Shown piece after piece: positions 1-8,935 of a stretch of 64,000 nucleotides of DNA. The DNA comes from Improbicoccus devescovinae (GTDB taxonomy: Bacteria > Bacillota > Clostridia > Oscillospirales > Acutalibacteraceae). Under the pieces are notes generated by a model, which was not told the DNA's origin, ran no database searches, and saw nothing but the letters and a program-made list of their open reading frames with translations. The stretch's first letter is position 1. Each line of letters starts with the position of its first letter. The position numbers and the translations under genes are program-made. The DNA is taken from NCBI GenBank assembly GCA_036245095.1, contig BSWA01000002.1:248001-312000 (forward strand), in the 5' to 3' direction.

Positions 1-685
1 TAATTCCATATTTTTCAGTCCCAGCAGAAGTAATTCCTAAATGCAACGGATATTTGTAAATTTGCGCTAAAATCTCATAAGCTTTCGTGCAAATTTTTAT
101 GCAAGATGACTTAACAGAAATTACAATATTATCAAAATCAAAATCTTCCAACCAATTCACACATTTTCTAACTTGAAAAATCAACGCTTTAATATTATTT
201 TTTTCGAACTCATTAAAATCTTCAAAAAATTCATCATATTCTTCAACGAATCCGGAATTCAAAATCCCATTTTCAAGAGAACCAGAATTTACACCTACTC
301 TAAGTGGAACTTTATATCCATTACAAACATTAGCTATCAATTTAATGTCTTTTTTTTGTACAATATTACCAGGGTTTATTCTAATTTTATCAGCACCAGC
401 GACTACACTTTCAACTGCAAGCTTAGGATTAAAATGAATATCCGCAACAACAGGAATATCTATATTTTCTTTAAGAACAGAAATCAATTTTACTGCATTA
501 AAATCTGGAACTGCTAATCTTACTATATCGCTCCCAGCATTTTGTAATTGCTTAGCCTGAATAATATTGCTTTTGATATTATTAACATCAACATTTAACA
601 TAGATTGTACCAAAATTTTATTATTATTGCCTAAAATTTTGTCTCTTATGTATATTTTTTTGTTATTAATTCTATTATAGGACAT
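1..685 (-). CDS. ispG: 4-hydroxy-3-methylbut-2-enyl diphosphate synthase, N-terminal part
   Basis: Reading the minus strand from the ATG at 685 gives about 228 codons that run off the window edge, so the C-terminal half with the 4Fe-4S cysteines is not visible. Family blocks present are LVQSMLNVD near the start, GSDIVRLAVPD, PVVADIHFN, KIRINPGNI, RVGVNSGSLE and HLGITSAGTEKYG. The enzyme makes HMBPP in the non-mevalonate isoprenoid pathway in the cytoplasm. It lies 10 bases after rseP on the same strand, the usual dxr-rseP-ispG order, but dxr is not next to rseP here. Identification is from recognisable blocks across the whole visible part. Confidence 0.93.
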   Translation of the reverse strand, partial: MSYNRINNKKIYIRDKILGNNNKILVQSMLNVDVNNIKSNIIQAKQLQNAGSDIVRLAVPDFNAVKLISVLKENIDIPVVADIHFNPKLAVESVVAGADKIRINPGNIVQKKDIKLIANVCNGYKVPLRVGVNSGSLENGILNSGFVEEYDEFFEDFNEFEKNNIKALIFQVRKCVNWLEDFDFDNIVISVKSSCIKICTKAYEILAQIYKYPLHLGITSAGTEKYGI

Positions 686-695
686 ACAAAATCCA

Positions 696-1760
696 TCACT
701 TTTTAGTAAAATTTCCAAAAATTCTCGCTATGTCATTATAAGAAACTATTATCATAAACGCAATCAATAAACAAAAACCCAACATATGGAACGTAACTTC
801 AACTCCCTCTTTGAACCGTTTTCCGCGAATCTTTTCAATTATTAAAAAAATAATGCGACCACCATCTAATGCAGGAAAAGGTAAAAGATTAAATATTCCA
901 ATACTCACAGAAAACATCGTCATAAAAGCGAGCACGTCGAGTATAGCAGAAACAACACCATATTTCAAGCCATTAACAGTAATATCATTTATTTGGGTTG
1001 CAATTCCAATAGGCCCAGCCATATCTTTAATTCCGAGTCGGCCACGAATAAGCTCAAAAATAGTATACATCGTGATCCTGGTCGTCGAATAAACATCTAA
1101 AATTGAATAATTAATCATATTATACAAACTTTTTTCGGCAGGAACTACTCTGAAATCTATATCAGAACAAAATCGCCCATTAGCAAGTTGAGATCTTGGA
1201 AATTTCACATCTTTAAGTATTAGCATTCGGTCCTCGCGCATTACATTGACTGTAAAACTTTCGTCAGCCGAAATATGCAAGAAAAACAAAATATCTCTTC
1301 CGATGAAAGTTTTTTTGTTGTTTATAGATAAAATTTCATCGCCAATTTTCAATCCACTTTCTGGTGAAATTGAGGTATTGTAAAAATTTGAAACAGTAGT
1401 AGTAGGCACACCTCGGGAGTATGACAGTATAATAGCAAAAACAAACCCTAAAATAAGATTCATTACGCCGCCGGCGATGAGAATTATCGTTTTTTCCCAT
1501 ATTGATTTACTAAAAAATGAAGTCTCGTTATTTAAATTGCTATCTTCACTTTCTAGATGGCAAAAACCGCCTATAGGAAGACATCTCATAGAAAAAAAGG
1601 TACTTTTTCCACGTTTACTAAAAAATTTTGGGCCCATCCCCAAAGCGAATTCTTCAACTTTAACGCCAAATATTTTAGCAGTAAAATAATGACCAAATTC
1701 ATGGGAAATTACCACAATGTTGAAAATTAAAAAAGCGAAAACAAATACAACAAAATTCAA
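696..1760 (-). CDS. rseP: RseP-type site-2 membrane metalloprotease
   Basis: 354 residues, normal for the family. The zinc motif HEFGH is at about residues 20-24 in the first membrane segment. A PDZ region follows at about 115-190, with GLKIGDEILSINNKK at its core. The second metal-ligand motif, PFPALDGGRI, is near residue 295 between the last membrane helices. It cleaves membrane-embedded substrates such as anti-sigma factors and signal-peptide remnants. The start is a TTG about 9 bases after GGGAG. It is probably co-transcribed with ispG. A SpoIVFB role is less likely because the PDZ domain and the ispG neighbour fit RseP. Confidence 0.93.
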   Translation of the reverse strand: MNFVVFVFAFLIFNIVVISHEFGHYFTAKIFGVKVEEFALGMGPKFFSKRGKSTFFSMRCLPIGGFCHLESEDSNLNNETSFFSKSIWEKTIILIAGGVMNLILGFVFAIILSYSRGVPTTTVSNFYNTSISPESGLKIGDEILSINNKKTFIGRDILFFLHISADESFTVNVMREDRMLILKDVKFPRSQLANGRFCSDIDFRVVPAEKSLYNMINYSILDVYSTTRITMYTIFELIRGRLGIKDMAGPIGIATQINDITVNGLKYGVVSAILDVLAFMTMFSVSIGIFNLLPFPALDGGRIIFLIIEKIRGKRFKEGVEVTFHMLGFCLLIAFMIIVSYNDIARIFGNFTKK

Positions 1761-1903
1761 ATATCACATCTCCCTGGGCATACAAAATATTAAAATCCTA
1801 AGTATTAATTTGATTTGTTTATTGTATCAAAACAAAAAAAAAAGCAAAGCATAAAAGACATAAAATATTATAATTCTACTTTTTGAATATTTTTTTTAAA
1901 AAA

Positions 1904-3061
1904 TTAATAAAAAATGTGTGCATTTTCAACGGAAATATCTATCATGTCTGTTAAATTTTCAAGTTTATTTTCATCAATTTTGACAAATTTTAACAACGGT
2001 TTGGTTCTAGGATGTTTCGGGCTAAAAATAGAACAACAATCATCATATGGTTCAATAGAAATATCAAAAGTACCTATATTTTTAGCTATTTTTACTATTT
2101 CGCTTTTATCCATGCCGATAAGAGGCCGAAAAATAGGCATATTAATATTTTCATTTGTGCAAAAAATAGCACGAACGGTTTGGCTAGCTACTTGTCCTAA
2201 ACTTTCACCAGAAATTAAGCAATAACATCTTTCTTTTTGTGCGATTTTTTCTGAAATTTTATTCATAATTCGTCTTGAAATTATAGTAAATAACTCATGT
2301 TTGCATTTTTTGTGAATTTCTTCTTGAATTTTGGTCAAATTGACTACATATAATATTATGTTTTTATTAAATTTTTTTAATTTTTCTATTAATTTTTGAA
2401 CTTTAATTTTAGCAAGCTCACTAGTGTACGGCGGACTAGCAAAATGCACACATATTAAATCAAGGCCTCTTTTTAATATCATGTATGAAGCAACTGGGCT
2501 GTCGATGCCGCCGGAAAATAAAACCAATCCTCGGCCACTGGTTCCTGCCGGAAGCCCGCCAGCTCCAGGGTGCGTGGTTGTATACAAATATGCTGCTTCT
2601 TTTCGGATTTCTATGTTTAAAATAATTTCTGGATCTTTCATTTCTGCTTTTATTTGTAAATTGTCAACTATAAATCCACCGATTTCACTTGAAATTTGTG
2701 GAGATTTCATAAAAAAATTTTTATCAGAACGCTTAGTCTCAATTTTAAAATTACTAGTATTTATATTTTTTAAAATCTCAATTGCAACTTTTTTTATGCT
2801 CTCAATTTCTTTCTTAACAACAATCGCTTTCATATATAAAGAAATACCGAAAATTTCGTGCATATGAGGCATGAGAATGTCTAGATTATTATCAAGCTCG
2901 TTTTTGCAAGAAATTTCTAAAACTGAACCGCAACTCTTAACATAAAAATCTCCTAATTTTAAAATTTTATGTTTAATATTATTCAAAAGTGCATTTTCGA
3001 AAAAACTTCTATTTTGTTTTCTTAAAAAAATTTCTCCTACTTTTAACAATATTTTTTCCAT
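1904..3061 (-). CDS. thiI: tRNA 4-thiouridine synthase ThiI
   Basis: About 385 residues: an N-terminal ferredoxin-like/THUMP region (roughly 1-165) that binds tRNA, then a PP-loop ATPase with the pyrophosphate-binding motif FSGGIDSPVA and the later blocks ISGESLGQVASQT and RPLIGMDKSEIVKIA. It adenylates U8 of tRNA and transfers sulfur to it. There is no C-terminal rhodanese domain, as in most Bacillota, so sulfur would be received directly from a desulfurase. The start is taken as the ATG at 3061, 7 bases after AAAGG; an upstream ATG lies inside this ribosome binding site. The desulfurase is encoded immediately upstream, suggesting a dedicated pair. Confidence 0.94.
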   Translation of the reverse strand: MEKILLKVGEIFLRKQNRSFFENALLNNIKHKILKLGDFYVKSCGSVLEISCKNELDNNLDILMPHMHEIFGISLYMKAIVVKKEIESIKKVAIEILKNINTSNFKIETKRSDKNFFMKSPQISSEIGGFIVDNLQIKAEMKDPEIILNIEIRKEAAYLYTTTHPGAGGLPAGTSGRGLVLFSGGIDSPVASYMILKRGLDLICVHFASPPYTSELAKIKVQKLIEKLKKFNKNIILYVVNLTKIQEEIHKKCKHELFTIISRRIMNKISEKIAQKERCYCLISGESLGQVASQTVRAIFCTNENINMPIFRPLIGMDKSEIVKIAKNIGTFDISIEPYDDCCSIFSPKHPRTKPLLKFVKIDENKLENLTDMIDISVENAHIFY

Positions 3062-3088
3062 TAAATATCCTTTCATTTGTTATATTAA

Positions 3089-4255
3089 CTATATTTTTAT
3101 TGTACTTGTATATGCTTTTTGTAGCATTTGTACTAAAAATTCTATTTCTTCAAAATTATTAAATTTAGAAAAACCTACTCTTATTGCTGAATTAATAAGA
3201 TCTTCCGGTAAATTCAATGACGCTAAAACATGGCTTTTTTTGTGCCCAGAACACGCCGAGGCTGCAGATAAAAATATGTTGTTCGCAGATAAAAAATTTA
3301 ACATAATTTCAGATTTTATTCCTTTAATAGAAAAATTTATTATATAAGCTAACGAATTTTTAGGCGAATTAATAAAAATATTGTTTAATTTAACTAATTT
3401 TTTTCGTAAATAATTATTCAAATTTAAAACATGATTATAATCTTTAATCAAATCACAATTTCTAATTGCTGCTTCGAATCCAGCGATAAGTTCCACTGGT
3501 AGTGTTCCTGGCCGAAATTTTTCAGGGCCTTCACCATAAATTATAGGATTTATATTTAAATTTTGTGAAATATAAACAAATCCAATGCCCTTTGGCCCAT
3601 GGATTTTATGAGCACTACATGACATTAAATCAATATTTAAGTTAGTGATGTCAATAGGAATTTTCCCAAAGGCTTGGACTGCGTCAACATGTAATAAACT
3701 TTTGGATTTTTTTTGTATAATTTCACTAATTTTTTTTATCGGATTTATCGCTCCGGTTTCATTATTTACAAACATTACACTGACAAGTATAGTATTTTTG
3801 TCTATTATTTCTTCAAATAATTTCAAATCAAATTCGCCAGAAGTGTTTGGATTTAAAACTATAACTTCAAATCCCTCGGATTCGAGAATAGGAATACATG
3901 ATAAAACCGATGCATGCTCCGAAGAAGTTGTTATAATTTTACCGAATTTTTTTTTATTTCCATTTTCTTTTGTATAATATGACCTTTTTTTCGCTCGAGC
4001 ACCGCCAAAAATCGCTATATTATTAGCCTCGGTTCCTCCAGAAGTAAAACAAATGTGACCGTCTGTGTTTAGGAAATTTAAAATATATTTTTTGGCATTT
4101 TCGATAATTTTTTGTGAATTTATACCGAAATTGTGCGTTGACGCTGCATTGGCATAACAATTTTTCATGACATCACACATTGTATTTATTACACGAATAT
4201 CTGGGGCCGTGGCTGCACAATTGTCAAAATAAAATATTTTGTTAATATTAATCAC
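3089..4255 (-). CDS. Cysteine desulfurase (NifS/IscS class V aminotransferase)
   Basis: 388 residues with the PLP fold: FTSGGTEANNIA, VMFVNNETGAI, LLHVDAVQAFGK and the PLP-lysine block SCSAHKIHGPKG. The catalytic cysteine loop is SACSGHKKSH, short as in NifS-like enzymes that work with ThiI. It converts cysteine to alanine and supplies persulfide sulfur, here most likely to ThiI just downstream and perhaps to Fe-S assembly. The only canonical start, GTG at 4255, lies inside the ribosome binding site AGGTGATT. An ATT at 4246, in the position where the neighbouring STAS gene has its ATG, fits the usual N-terminus better. Confidence 0.93.
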   Translation of the reverse strand: MININKIFYFDNCAATAPDIRVINTMCDVMKNCYANAASTHNFGINSQKIIENAKKYILNFLNTDGHICFTSGGTEANNIAIFGGARAKKRSYYTKENGNKKKFGKIITTSSEHASVLSCIPILESEGFEVIVLNPNTSGEFDLKLFEEIIDKNTILVSVMFVNNETGAINPIKKISEIIQKKSKSLLHVDAVQAFGKIPIDITNLNIDLMSCSAHKIHGPKGIGFVYISQNLNINPIIYGEGPEKFRPGTLPVELIAGFEAAIRNCDLIKDYNHVLNLNNYLRKKLVKLNNIFINSPKNSLAYIINFSIKGIKSEIMLNFLSANNIFLSAASACSGHKKSHVLASLNLPEDLINSAIRVGFSKFNNFEEIEFLVQMLQKAYTSTIKI

Positions 4256-4262
4256 CTAAATT

Positions 4263-4625
4263 TTAATTTTCACCAGTTTGATCTATATCTTTAGAATCTT
4301 CATTTTGAGTTTTTATCATAATAATATCAGAAAATCCAGTCATATCAAAAACTTCTTTAACATTTGCAGCGACGTTTATAACTTTAAAACTAGCATTTAC
4401 GCCTAAAGAATTTATTTTTTTTTGTATAAATAATACAACTCGCAAACCAGCACTACTTATATACTCGATTTTATTAAAATCTAATATAATTTTTTTCTCG
4501 CCGGTAACAAAAATATCATTAAAAAAACTTTGTAAATCAAACGAATTGCTTGAATCAATTCTGCCAGAAGCAAAAACATGTAATTTATCTTCTTTTTTTT
4601 CTTTGGTTAAAACTAGATTAGCCAT
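4263..4625 (-). CDS. STAS-domain anti-sigma factor antagonist
   Basis: About 120 residues of a single STAS domain. The conserved phosphoacceptor loop EYISSAGLRVVL is near residues 57-68, with serines available for phosphorylation by the partner kinase. Known role of the family: unphosphorylated antagonist binds an RsbW/SpoIIAB-type kinase and frees a sigma factor or another target. The start is ATG at 4625, six bases after AAGGTG. The kinase-like ATPase gene lies immediately upstream, with its stop two bases before this start, so the two are co-translated. No sigma factor gene follows, unlike the spoIIA operon; the target is unknown. Confidence 0.88.
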   Translation of the reverse strand: MANLVLTKEKKEDKLHVFASGRIDSSNSFDLQSFFNDIFVTGEKKIILDFNKIEYISSAGLRVVLFIQKKINSLGVNASFKVINVAANVKEVFDMTGFSDIIMIKTQNEDSKDIDQTGEN

Positions 4626-4626
4626 A

Positions 4627-5067
4627 TTAATCACCTTCTAAATCCAAAAATATGAAAAAATAATTTTCGCCATTTTTTCTTTCATATTTAATTTCGTCCA
4701 TTATTTTTTTAATTATACGAATACCCATGCCGCCGATTTGTCTATTTTCAACATTTTTTTTTAATTCTTTTTCTGTTTTTTGTTGAATTTCATGATCCAG
4801 CGGATCAAATTTAATGCCCGAATATTTGAAAATAATTTTTATTTTATTATATTCTAAAATAATATTTATTTCTATGCTATCATTAAATTTATTTTGTGAA
4901 TATTTGCAAATATTAACAAATATTTCTTCACAAGCAAGGCAAATTTTGTTCATATTTTTATTACTTATGCTATTTTTTTTAGTGAAATTGTACAATTTTT
5001 TCTGTAATTTAAGCCAATTTTCTATTTTAGATTGTATAAAAAAAGTCGAAATATCAGCTTTGCGCAT
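4627..5067 (-). CDS. RsbW-like anti-sigma ATPase/serine kinase (HATPase_c)
   Basis: About 146 residues of a GHKL ATP-binding domain. The N-box is near CLACEEIFVNICKYS, and the G-rich lid region is RQIGGMGIRIIKKIMDEI. It resembles RsbW/SpoIIAB-family proteins that bind and phosphorylate STAS antagonists. The start is taken as the ATG at 5067 behind GGAATGATAAAC; another in-frame ATG is 9 bases upstream. It lies between spoVAD and the STAS gene in one minus-strand run. A PP2C phosphatase that could complete the switch is encoded at 10076-11752. Family assignment is solid; the physiological target is not. Confidence 0.85.
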   Translation of the reverse strand: MRKADISTFFIQSKIENWLKLQKKLYNFTKKNSISNKNMNKICLACEEIFVNICKYSQNKFNDSIEINIILEYNKIKIIFKYSGIKFDPLDHEIQQKTEKELKKNVENRQIGGMGIRIIKKIMDEIKYERKNGENYFFIFLDLEGD

Positions 5068-5096
5068 GTTTATCATTCCATTTTTTAAAACTTAAA

Positions 5097-6155
5097 TTAG
5101 ATACTAGAAGCAACTTTATTTGAATTGGCTGTGTTTTTTGTATTTTTAATTTGTAATAAATGCGCGATCCCAGGAATACTTTCGCCTTGTTTAAACGAAG
5201 TTGGTGACATCAGGGCTCCTGTGGCTAAAAACAAAATATTATTAAATCTTTTTAATTTCATTTTTTGTAATATCACAGAACATAATGTCGATGCTGAACA
5301 ACCACAACCGGAACCCCCGCAGTGCACATCTTGTTCTTTTAAATTATAAATCATAAGCCCGCAATCATTGTGATTTTGGGTAATATTTATATCTGATTTT
5401 AATAATATTTTTTTAAGCATTTCGCTTCCGAGCTTACCAAGATCACCAGTCAAAATCAAATCATAATCTTCTGGAACACTGTTAGTTTCATTCAAAAAAG
5501 ACTCAATGCTTTTAGCGGCCGCGGGCGCCATAGCTGCTCCCATGTTTGATGCATCTGTAATTTCGAAGTCAATAATTTCGCCGACTAAAGCTTTTTCAAT
5601 GCAAATAGCATCCGGATCAGTATTTGAATCGCCTATTATTACTGCCCCTGCGCCTGTAACTGTCCATTGCGCCGTCGGAGTCCGCTGCCCGCCGTATTCT
5701 AGTGGAAATCTGTATTGCCGTTCGGCGGAGCAAAAATGTGAAGATGTCGTTGCTAAACAGTTTTTCGCTACCCCCGAATCTACCATTATAGAAGCAAGTA
5801 TCATGCATTGCGCCATAGTGGAACAGGCCCCAAATTGGCCTAAAAACGGCACTTGCATATATTTGAACCCTAAAATTGAGGAGATGCACTGATCTAACAG
5901 GTCTCCGGCGAACACAAAATCTAAATCTTTTGGGGTTATATTAGCCCTGTTCATGGCTATTACAGCAGCCTCTTTTTGAAATAAAGCCTCAGCACGCTCC
6001 CAAGTTTTTTCGTTCATGAGAGAGTCTTCGAAAATTTTATCAAAACATGCGCCAATTGGGCCTTTGGACTCTTTTTGTCCAGCTACTGAACCATAGCCTA
6101 AAATAAAAGGTTTATTTTCCATTTGAATTGTTTGACGTCCTATTTTTTTAGCCAT
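5097..6155 (-). CDS. spoVAD: Stage V sporulation protein AD
   Basis: 352 residues with the thiolase-like SpoVAD fold: GYGSVAGQKESKGPIG near the start, VFAGDLLDQC, FGACSTMAQ, RFPLEYGGQRTPTAQWTVTG, then LTGDLGKLGSEM and HCGGSGCGCSASTL. In spore formers SpoVAD sits at the spore inner membrane, binds dipicolinic acid and is needed for its uptake. The ATG at 6155 has AGGTGG upstream. Usually spoVAC and spoVAEB flank this gene; neither is adjacent here. The dipicolinate synthase genes lie about 1.2 kb upstream on the same strand, which suits a spore-core function. Confidence 0.95.
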   Translation of the reverse strand: MAKKIGRQTIQMENKPFILGYGSVAGQKESKGPIGACFDKIFEDSLMNEKTWERAEALFQKEAAVIAMNRANITPKDLDFVFAGDLLDQCISSILGFKYMQVPFLGQFGACSTMAQCMILASIMVDSGVAKNCLATTSSHFCSAERQYRFPLEYGGQRTPTAQWTVTGAGAVIIGDSNTDPDAICIEKALVGEIIDFEITDASNMGAAMAPAAAKSIESFLNETNSVPEDYDLILTGDLGKLGSEMLKKILLKSDINITQNHNDCGLMIYNLKEQDVHCGGSGCGCSASTLCSVILQKMKLKRFNNILFLATGALMSPTSFKQGESIPGIAHLLQIKNTKNTANSNKVASSI

Positions 6156-6284
6156 CTAAACATATCACCACCTATTTATTTAAAATATTATTTTAAAATA
6201 TTATATCAAACAAAAAAACTCTGTCAACAAAATTAAATATAACAAAAAAAAATAATAACTTTTCGAGAAAATTTCTTGGAAATG

Positions 6285-6360
6285 TGGAGCTGGCGGAGGG
6301 ACTTGAACCCACGACCTATTGATTACAAATCAATTGCTCTACCAACTGAGCTACGCCAGC
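6285..6360 (-). tRNA. tRNA-Thr (anticodon TGT)
   Basis: The minus strand reads a 76-base cloverleaf. The acceptor stem GCTGGCG pairs with CGCCAGC, the D arm contains GCTCAGTTGGTAGAGC, the anticodon arm ATTGA-TTTGTAA-TCAAT has anticodon TGT at its centre, and the T loop is GTTCAAG. The 3' CCA is encoded. It reads ACA threonine codons. It stands alone between spoVAD and sigK. Confidence 0.97.
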
Positions 6361-6554
6361 ATTAGAATTAAATAAGAAAATTAAAATTATATTAATAAAT
6401 ATATATGTGTGATTTTAATTTGTCAATATAATTTTAAAAAAATGTAATAAGTTTGTGGTTTTCTAAGCATAAATTGGATCTTGTTTTATGGAATTTGAAT
6501 ATTTTTAAAATATATTAATAATTAATTTTATGGAATTTGACGTAAATTTTCAGG

Positions 6555-7268
6555 TTATTTTAGCATTTTTTGAAGAGAATATAAAGTCTTTTTTTCTAAT
6601 CTAGATACATATGATCTGGAAATTTGTAATTTATCGGCGACTTCTTGTTGCGTCAGTGGGTTTCTATTTTTTAAGCCGTATCTTAAATTTATTATAGTTT
6701 TTTCTCGATACCCTAAATTTTGGTTCACGAATCTTCCTAGTTGTTCCGCGCTTAATTTAGAAGAAACTTCGTCGAGAATAACTGTTTCATCTTGGAGTGT
6801 GTCTAGCAAAGTCAAAGCATCGCCGTCTTTACTGATTTCAACTGGTTCGTTTATAGAAATGTCTAAAGATGTTTTTTTGGCGCTTCTAAAATGCATTAAA
6901 ATCTCATTCTCGATGCATCGCGAAATATAACTGGATAATTTGCTGGCTTTGCCGGTGTTATATGTGTTTATTCCTTTTATTAAGCCGATGCTTCCAACGG
7001 AAATTAAATCTTCGCTTTCTTCCTGAGGATGATGGAATTTTTTTACAATATGTGCAACTAGTCTTAAATTGTGTTCTATTAATTTTAGTTTTGCATTTGC
7101 ATCGCCTAATTCCATTAATTTTACAAGTTTTTTTTCTTCTTTTAATGAAAGAGATTTCGGGAATGCATTAGGATTTACGACATGTAATGCAAGAAAAAAT
7201 ATGCTCGGCAAATGATTAGTTATGAAATTGCAAATTAAACCGGTAAAATTGCTAAAAATAAAAAACAA
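6555..7268 (-). CDS. sigK: Sporulation sigma factor SigK, with pro-sequence
   Basis: About 237 residues. A hydrophobic N-terminal pro-sequence of roughly 25-30 residues is followed by NAFPKSLSLKEEKKLVKLM, the typical SigK processing region. Region 2 (NLRLVAHIVKKF, EDLISVGSIGLIKGINTY) and region 4 (LTQQEVADKLQISRSYVSRLEKK) are complete. SigK directs late mother-cell transcription after removal of the pro-sequence by SpoIVFB. The gene is uninterrupted, with no skin-like element. The start is probably TTG at 7268, eight bases after AGGG; a GTG at 7277 overlaps that site. Confidence 0.94.
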   Translation of the reverse strand: MFFIFSNFTGLICNFITNHLPSIFFLALHVVNPNAFPKSLSLKEEKKLVKLMELGDANAKLKLIEHNLRLVAHIVKKFHHPQEESEDLISVGSIGLIKGINTYNTGKASKLSSYISRCIENEILMHFRSAKKTSLDISINEPVEISKDGDALTLLDTLQDETVILDEVSSKLSAEQLGRFVNQNLGYREKTIINLRYGLKNRNPLTQQEVADKLQISRSYVSRLEKKTLYSLQKMLK

Positions 7269-7319
7269 TAAATTCACCCTTGATTTTAATTTGGACTTAT
7301 GATATAATTTAACAAAATT

Positions 7320-7898
7320 TTATTCATCCAATTTAAACAATGGGCGTATTTGCTTATCTTCAAGCGCCATTTTAAGTGTGTCGGGAATCATGCTGAAATC
7401 TGCAACAAGAGAATTTGGCTTTTTAATAGGAGAATCCTGATACATAGGTACGAAAAAAATGTGTTTTGTATTCATGGTCCGACTGATATTTTCAAACGAA
7501 GCCCCCATAGCGTCGTTGGTTGCCAGACAAATAACTAATGGTTTTCCTACTCGCAAATGTGATTTCGCTGCCATCGTTACAGTTGTGTCGGTAATAGCGC
7601 GGCTTATTTTCGATAAAGTATTACCTGTGCATGGTGCTAATAATAAAATATCAGTCATATTTTTAGGGCCTATTGGTTCCGCGTCTACGATCGATGCTAT
7701 TACTTTTTTAGTAGTTATTTCTTCAATTTTATTTCTTATATCCTCGGATTTGCCAAATCTTGTGTCATATTTTAATAAATTTTCTGATACTATTGGAATA
7801 ATATTGTATATTTTAGATAATTTTTTTAATACTAGAATACTTTCTTCAATAGTGCAATACGAAGCGCACATTGCATAACCTAAATTTAATTTTTTCAT
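7320..7898 (-). CDS. dpaB: Dipicolinate synthase subunit B
   Basis: 192 residues of a flavoprotein-like Rossmann fold: LGYAMCASYCTI at the N-terminus, LLLAPCTGNTLSKIS and KPLVICLATNDAMG. Subunit B works with DpaA to oxidise dihydrodipicolinate to dipicolinic acid in the mother cell. The ATG has GAGGG nine bases upstream, ten bases after the dpaA stop, so the pair is one operon in the same A-then-B order as spoVF of Bacillus. Transcription by SigK is expected from the family; sigK itself lies immediately downstream. Confidence 0.95.
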   Translation of the reverse strand: MKKLNLGYAMCASYCTIEESILVLKKLSKIYNIIPIVSENLLKYDTRFGKSEDIRNKIEEITTKKVIASIVDAEPIGPKNMTDILLLAPCTGNTLSKISRAITDTTVTMAAKSHLRVGKPLVICLATNDAMGASFENISRTMNTKHIFFVPMYQDSPIKKPNSLVADFSMIPDTLKMALEDKQIRPLFKLDE

Positions 7899-7907
7899 AA
7901 AATTCCC

Positions 7908-8753
7908 TCACATAATATTATAAATACTTTGTTTTATGATTTTAGCACTGGTGAGGGCAAAAAATCTCCCAGAAACTCCTAGTTCTTGCGAAGCCTGAAT
8001 GCCTAATTTCTTTGCATATTCATAGTCGACACCTTTTATGCTGGCTAGATCTATAATCACGCATCTAGATGAAATTTTATTTAATATAAATTTATCAAAA
8101 ATCAATTCTGGAACAGTATTAAATATAAAATCAAAATCCAATGTTTCGGCTTCCTGGATATCAATAATTTTATACCCCCAAGTTTGAGACCAGGTTTTGT
8201 CTTCTTCGGAAATAGTATTAATGTATACATTAGCACCCAAATCTTTAAGAATTTTAGCTAAAATTTTGCCTATTCTGCCATACCCTGCTATCAAGCATGT
8301 GCTTCCATATATTGTTTGATTTGAATTATCCAACGCTAATTTAAGAGCTCCTTCGGCTGTAGGAATAGAATTTAAAATTTTAAAATTTTCACAGTCGTAA
8401 TAATCTTTGATATCTAGATTTTGGAATTCTGGATTTTTAACTTTATTTTTCATGCCACAAAATACACGTTTATTCTTGATTTTTTGTATAAATTCACTAT
8501 TAATTTCAATATTACTCATTAAAATTTTGTCGCCCTCGCGGCTCACAGGAATGGGCAATATGATATTTGTGCTTTTATTTATAACTTCATCTAGACTTTC
8601 TTTTAAGAATCCAAATGTTTTTAAAATTTCATCATCAAAACCGTAAACATGAACAGAATGTAAATCATGTTTTAATAAATTAGCTAAAAAAATTTGTCTA
8701 TTATCACCACAAATTATAGCGAAAATTTCTTGTTTTATGTCAGAATTCACCAT
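7908..8753 (-). CDS. dpaA: Dipicolinate synthase subunit A
   Basis: 281 residues. The N-terminal part (FAIICGDNRQIFLANLL) is followed by a NAD(P)-binding Rossmann domain with CLIAGYGRIGKILAKIL at about 150-166 and LDFDFIFNTVPE. It is the catalytic dehydrogenase subunit of dipicolinate synthase. The start is ATG behind AGGAGATTTATC. It is the first gene of the dpaAB operon, and the 180-base gap upstream separates it from a divergent plus-strand gene. I could not assign a certain SigK promoter by eye. Confidence 0.95.
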   Translation of the reverse strand: MVNSDIKQEIFAIICGDNRQIFLANLLKHDLHSVHVYGFDDEILKTFGFLKESLDEVINKSTNIILPIPVSREGDKILMSNIEINSEFIQKIKNKRVFCGMKNKVKNPEFQNLDIKDYYDCENFKILNSIPTAEGALKLALDNSNQTIYGSTCLIAGYGRIGKILAKILKDLGANVYINTISEEDKTWSQTWGYKIIDIQEAETLDFDFIFNTVPELIFDKFILNKISSRCVIIDLASIKGVDYEYAKKLGIQASQELGVSGRFFALTSAKIIKQSIYNIM

Positions 8754-8935
8754 TTTTTGATAAATCTCCTCGTATATATAATACCAGTTAAACTAAAATT
8801 AAAACTGATTTTATTATATTCGGAAATGTCTGAGAGAGTGATTTAAATTAAAAATTAATAGTATTTTTTATTTAAAATTTTACTTGATATTTTTTTGTAT
8901 ATGAATTATTATTAACTTAAAGTCAAAATAAAAGG

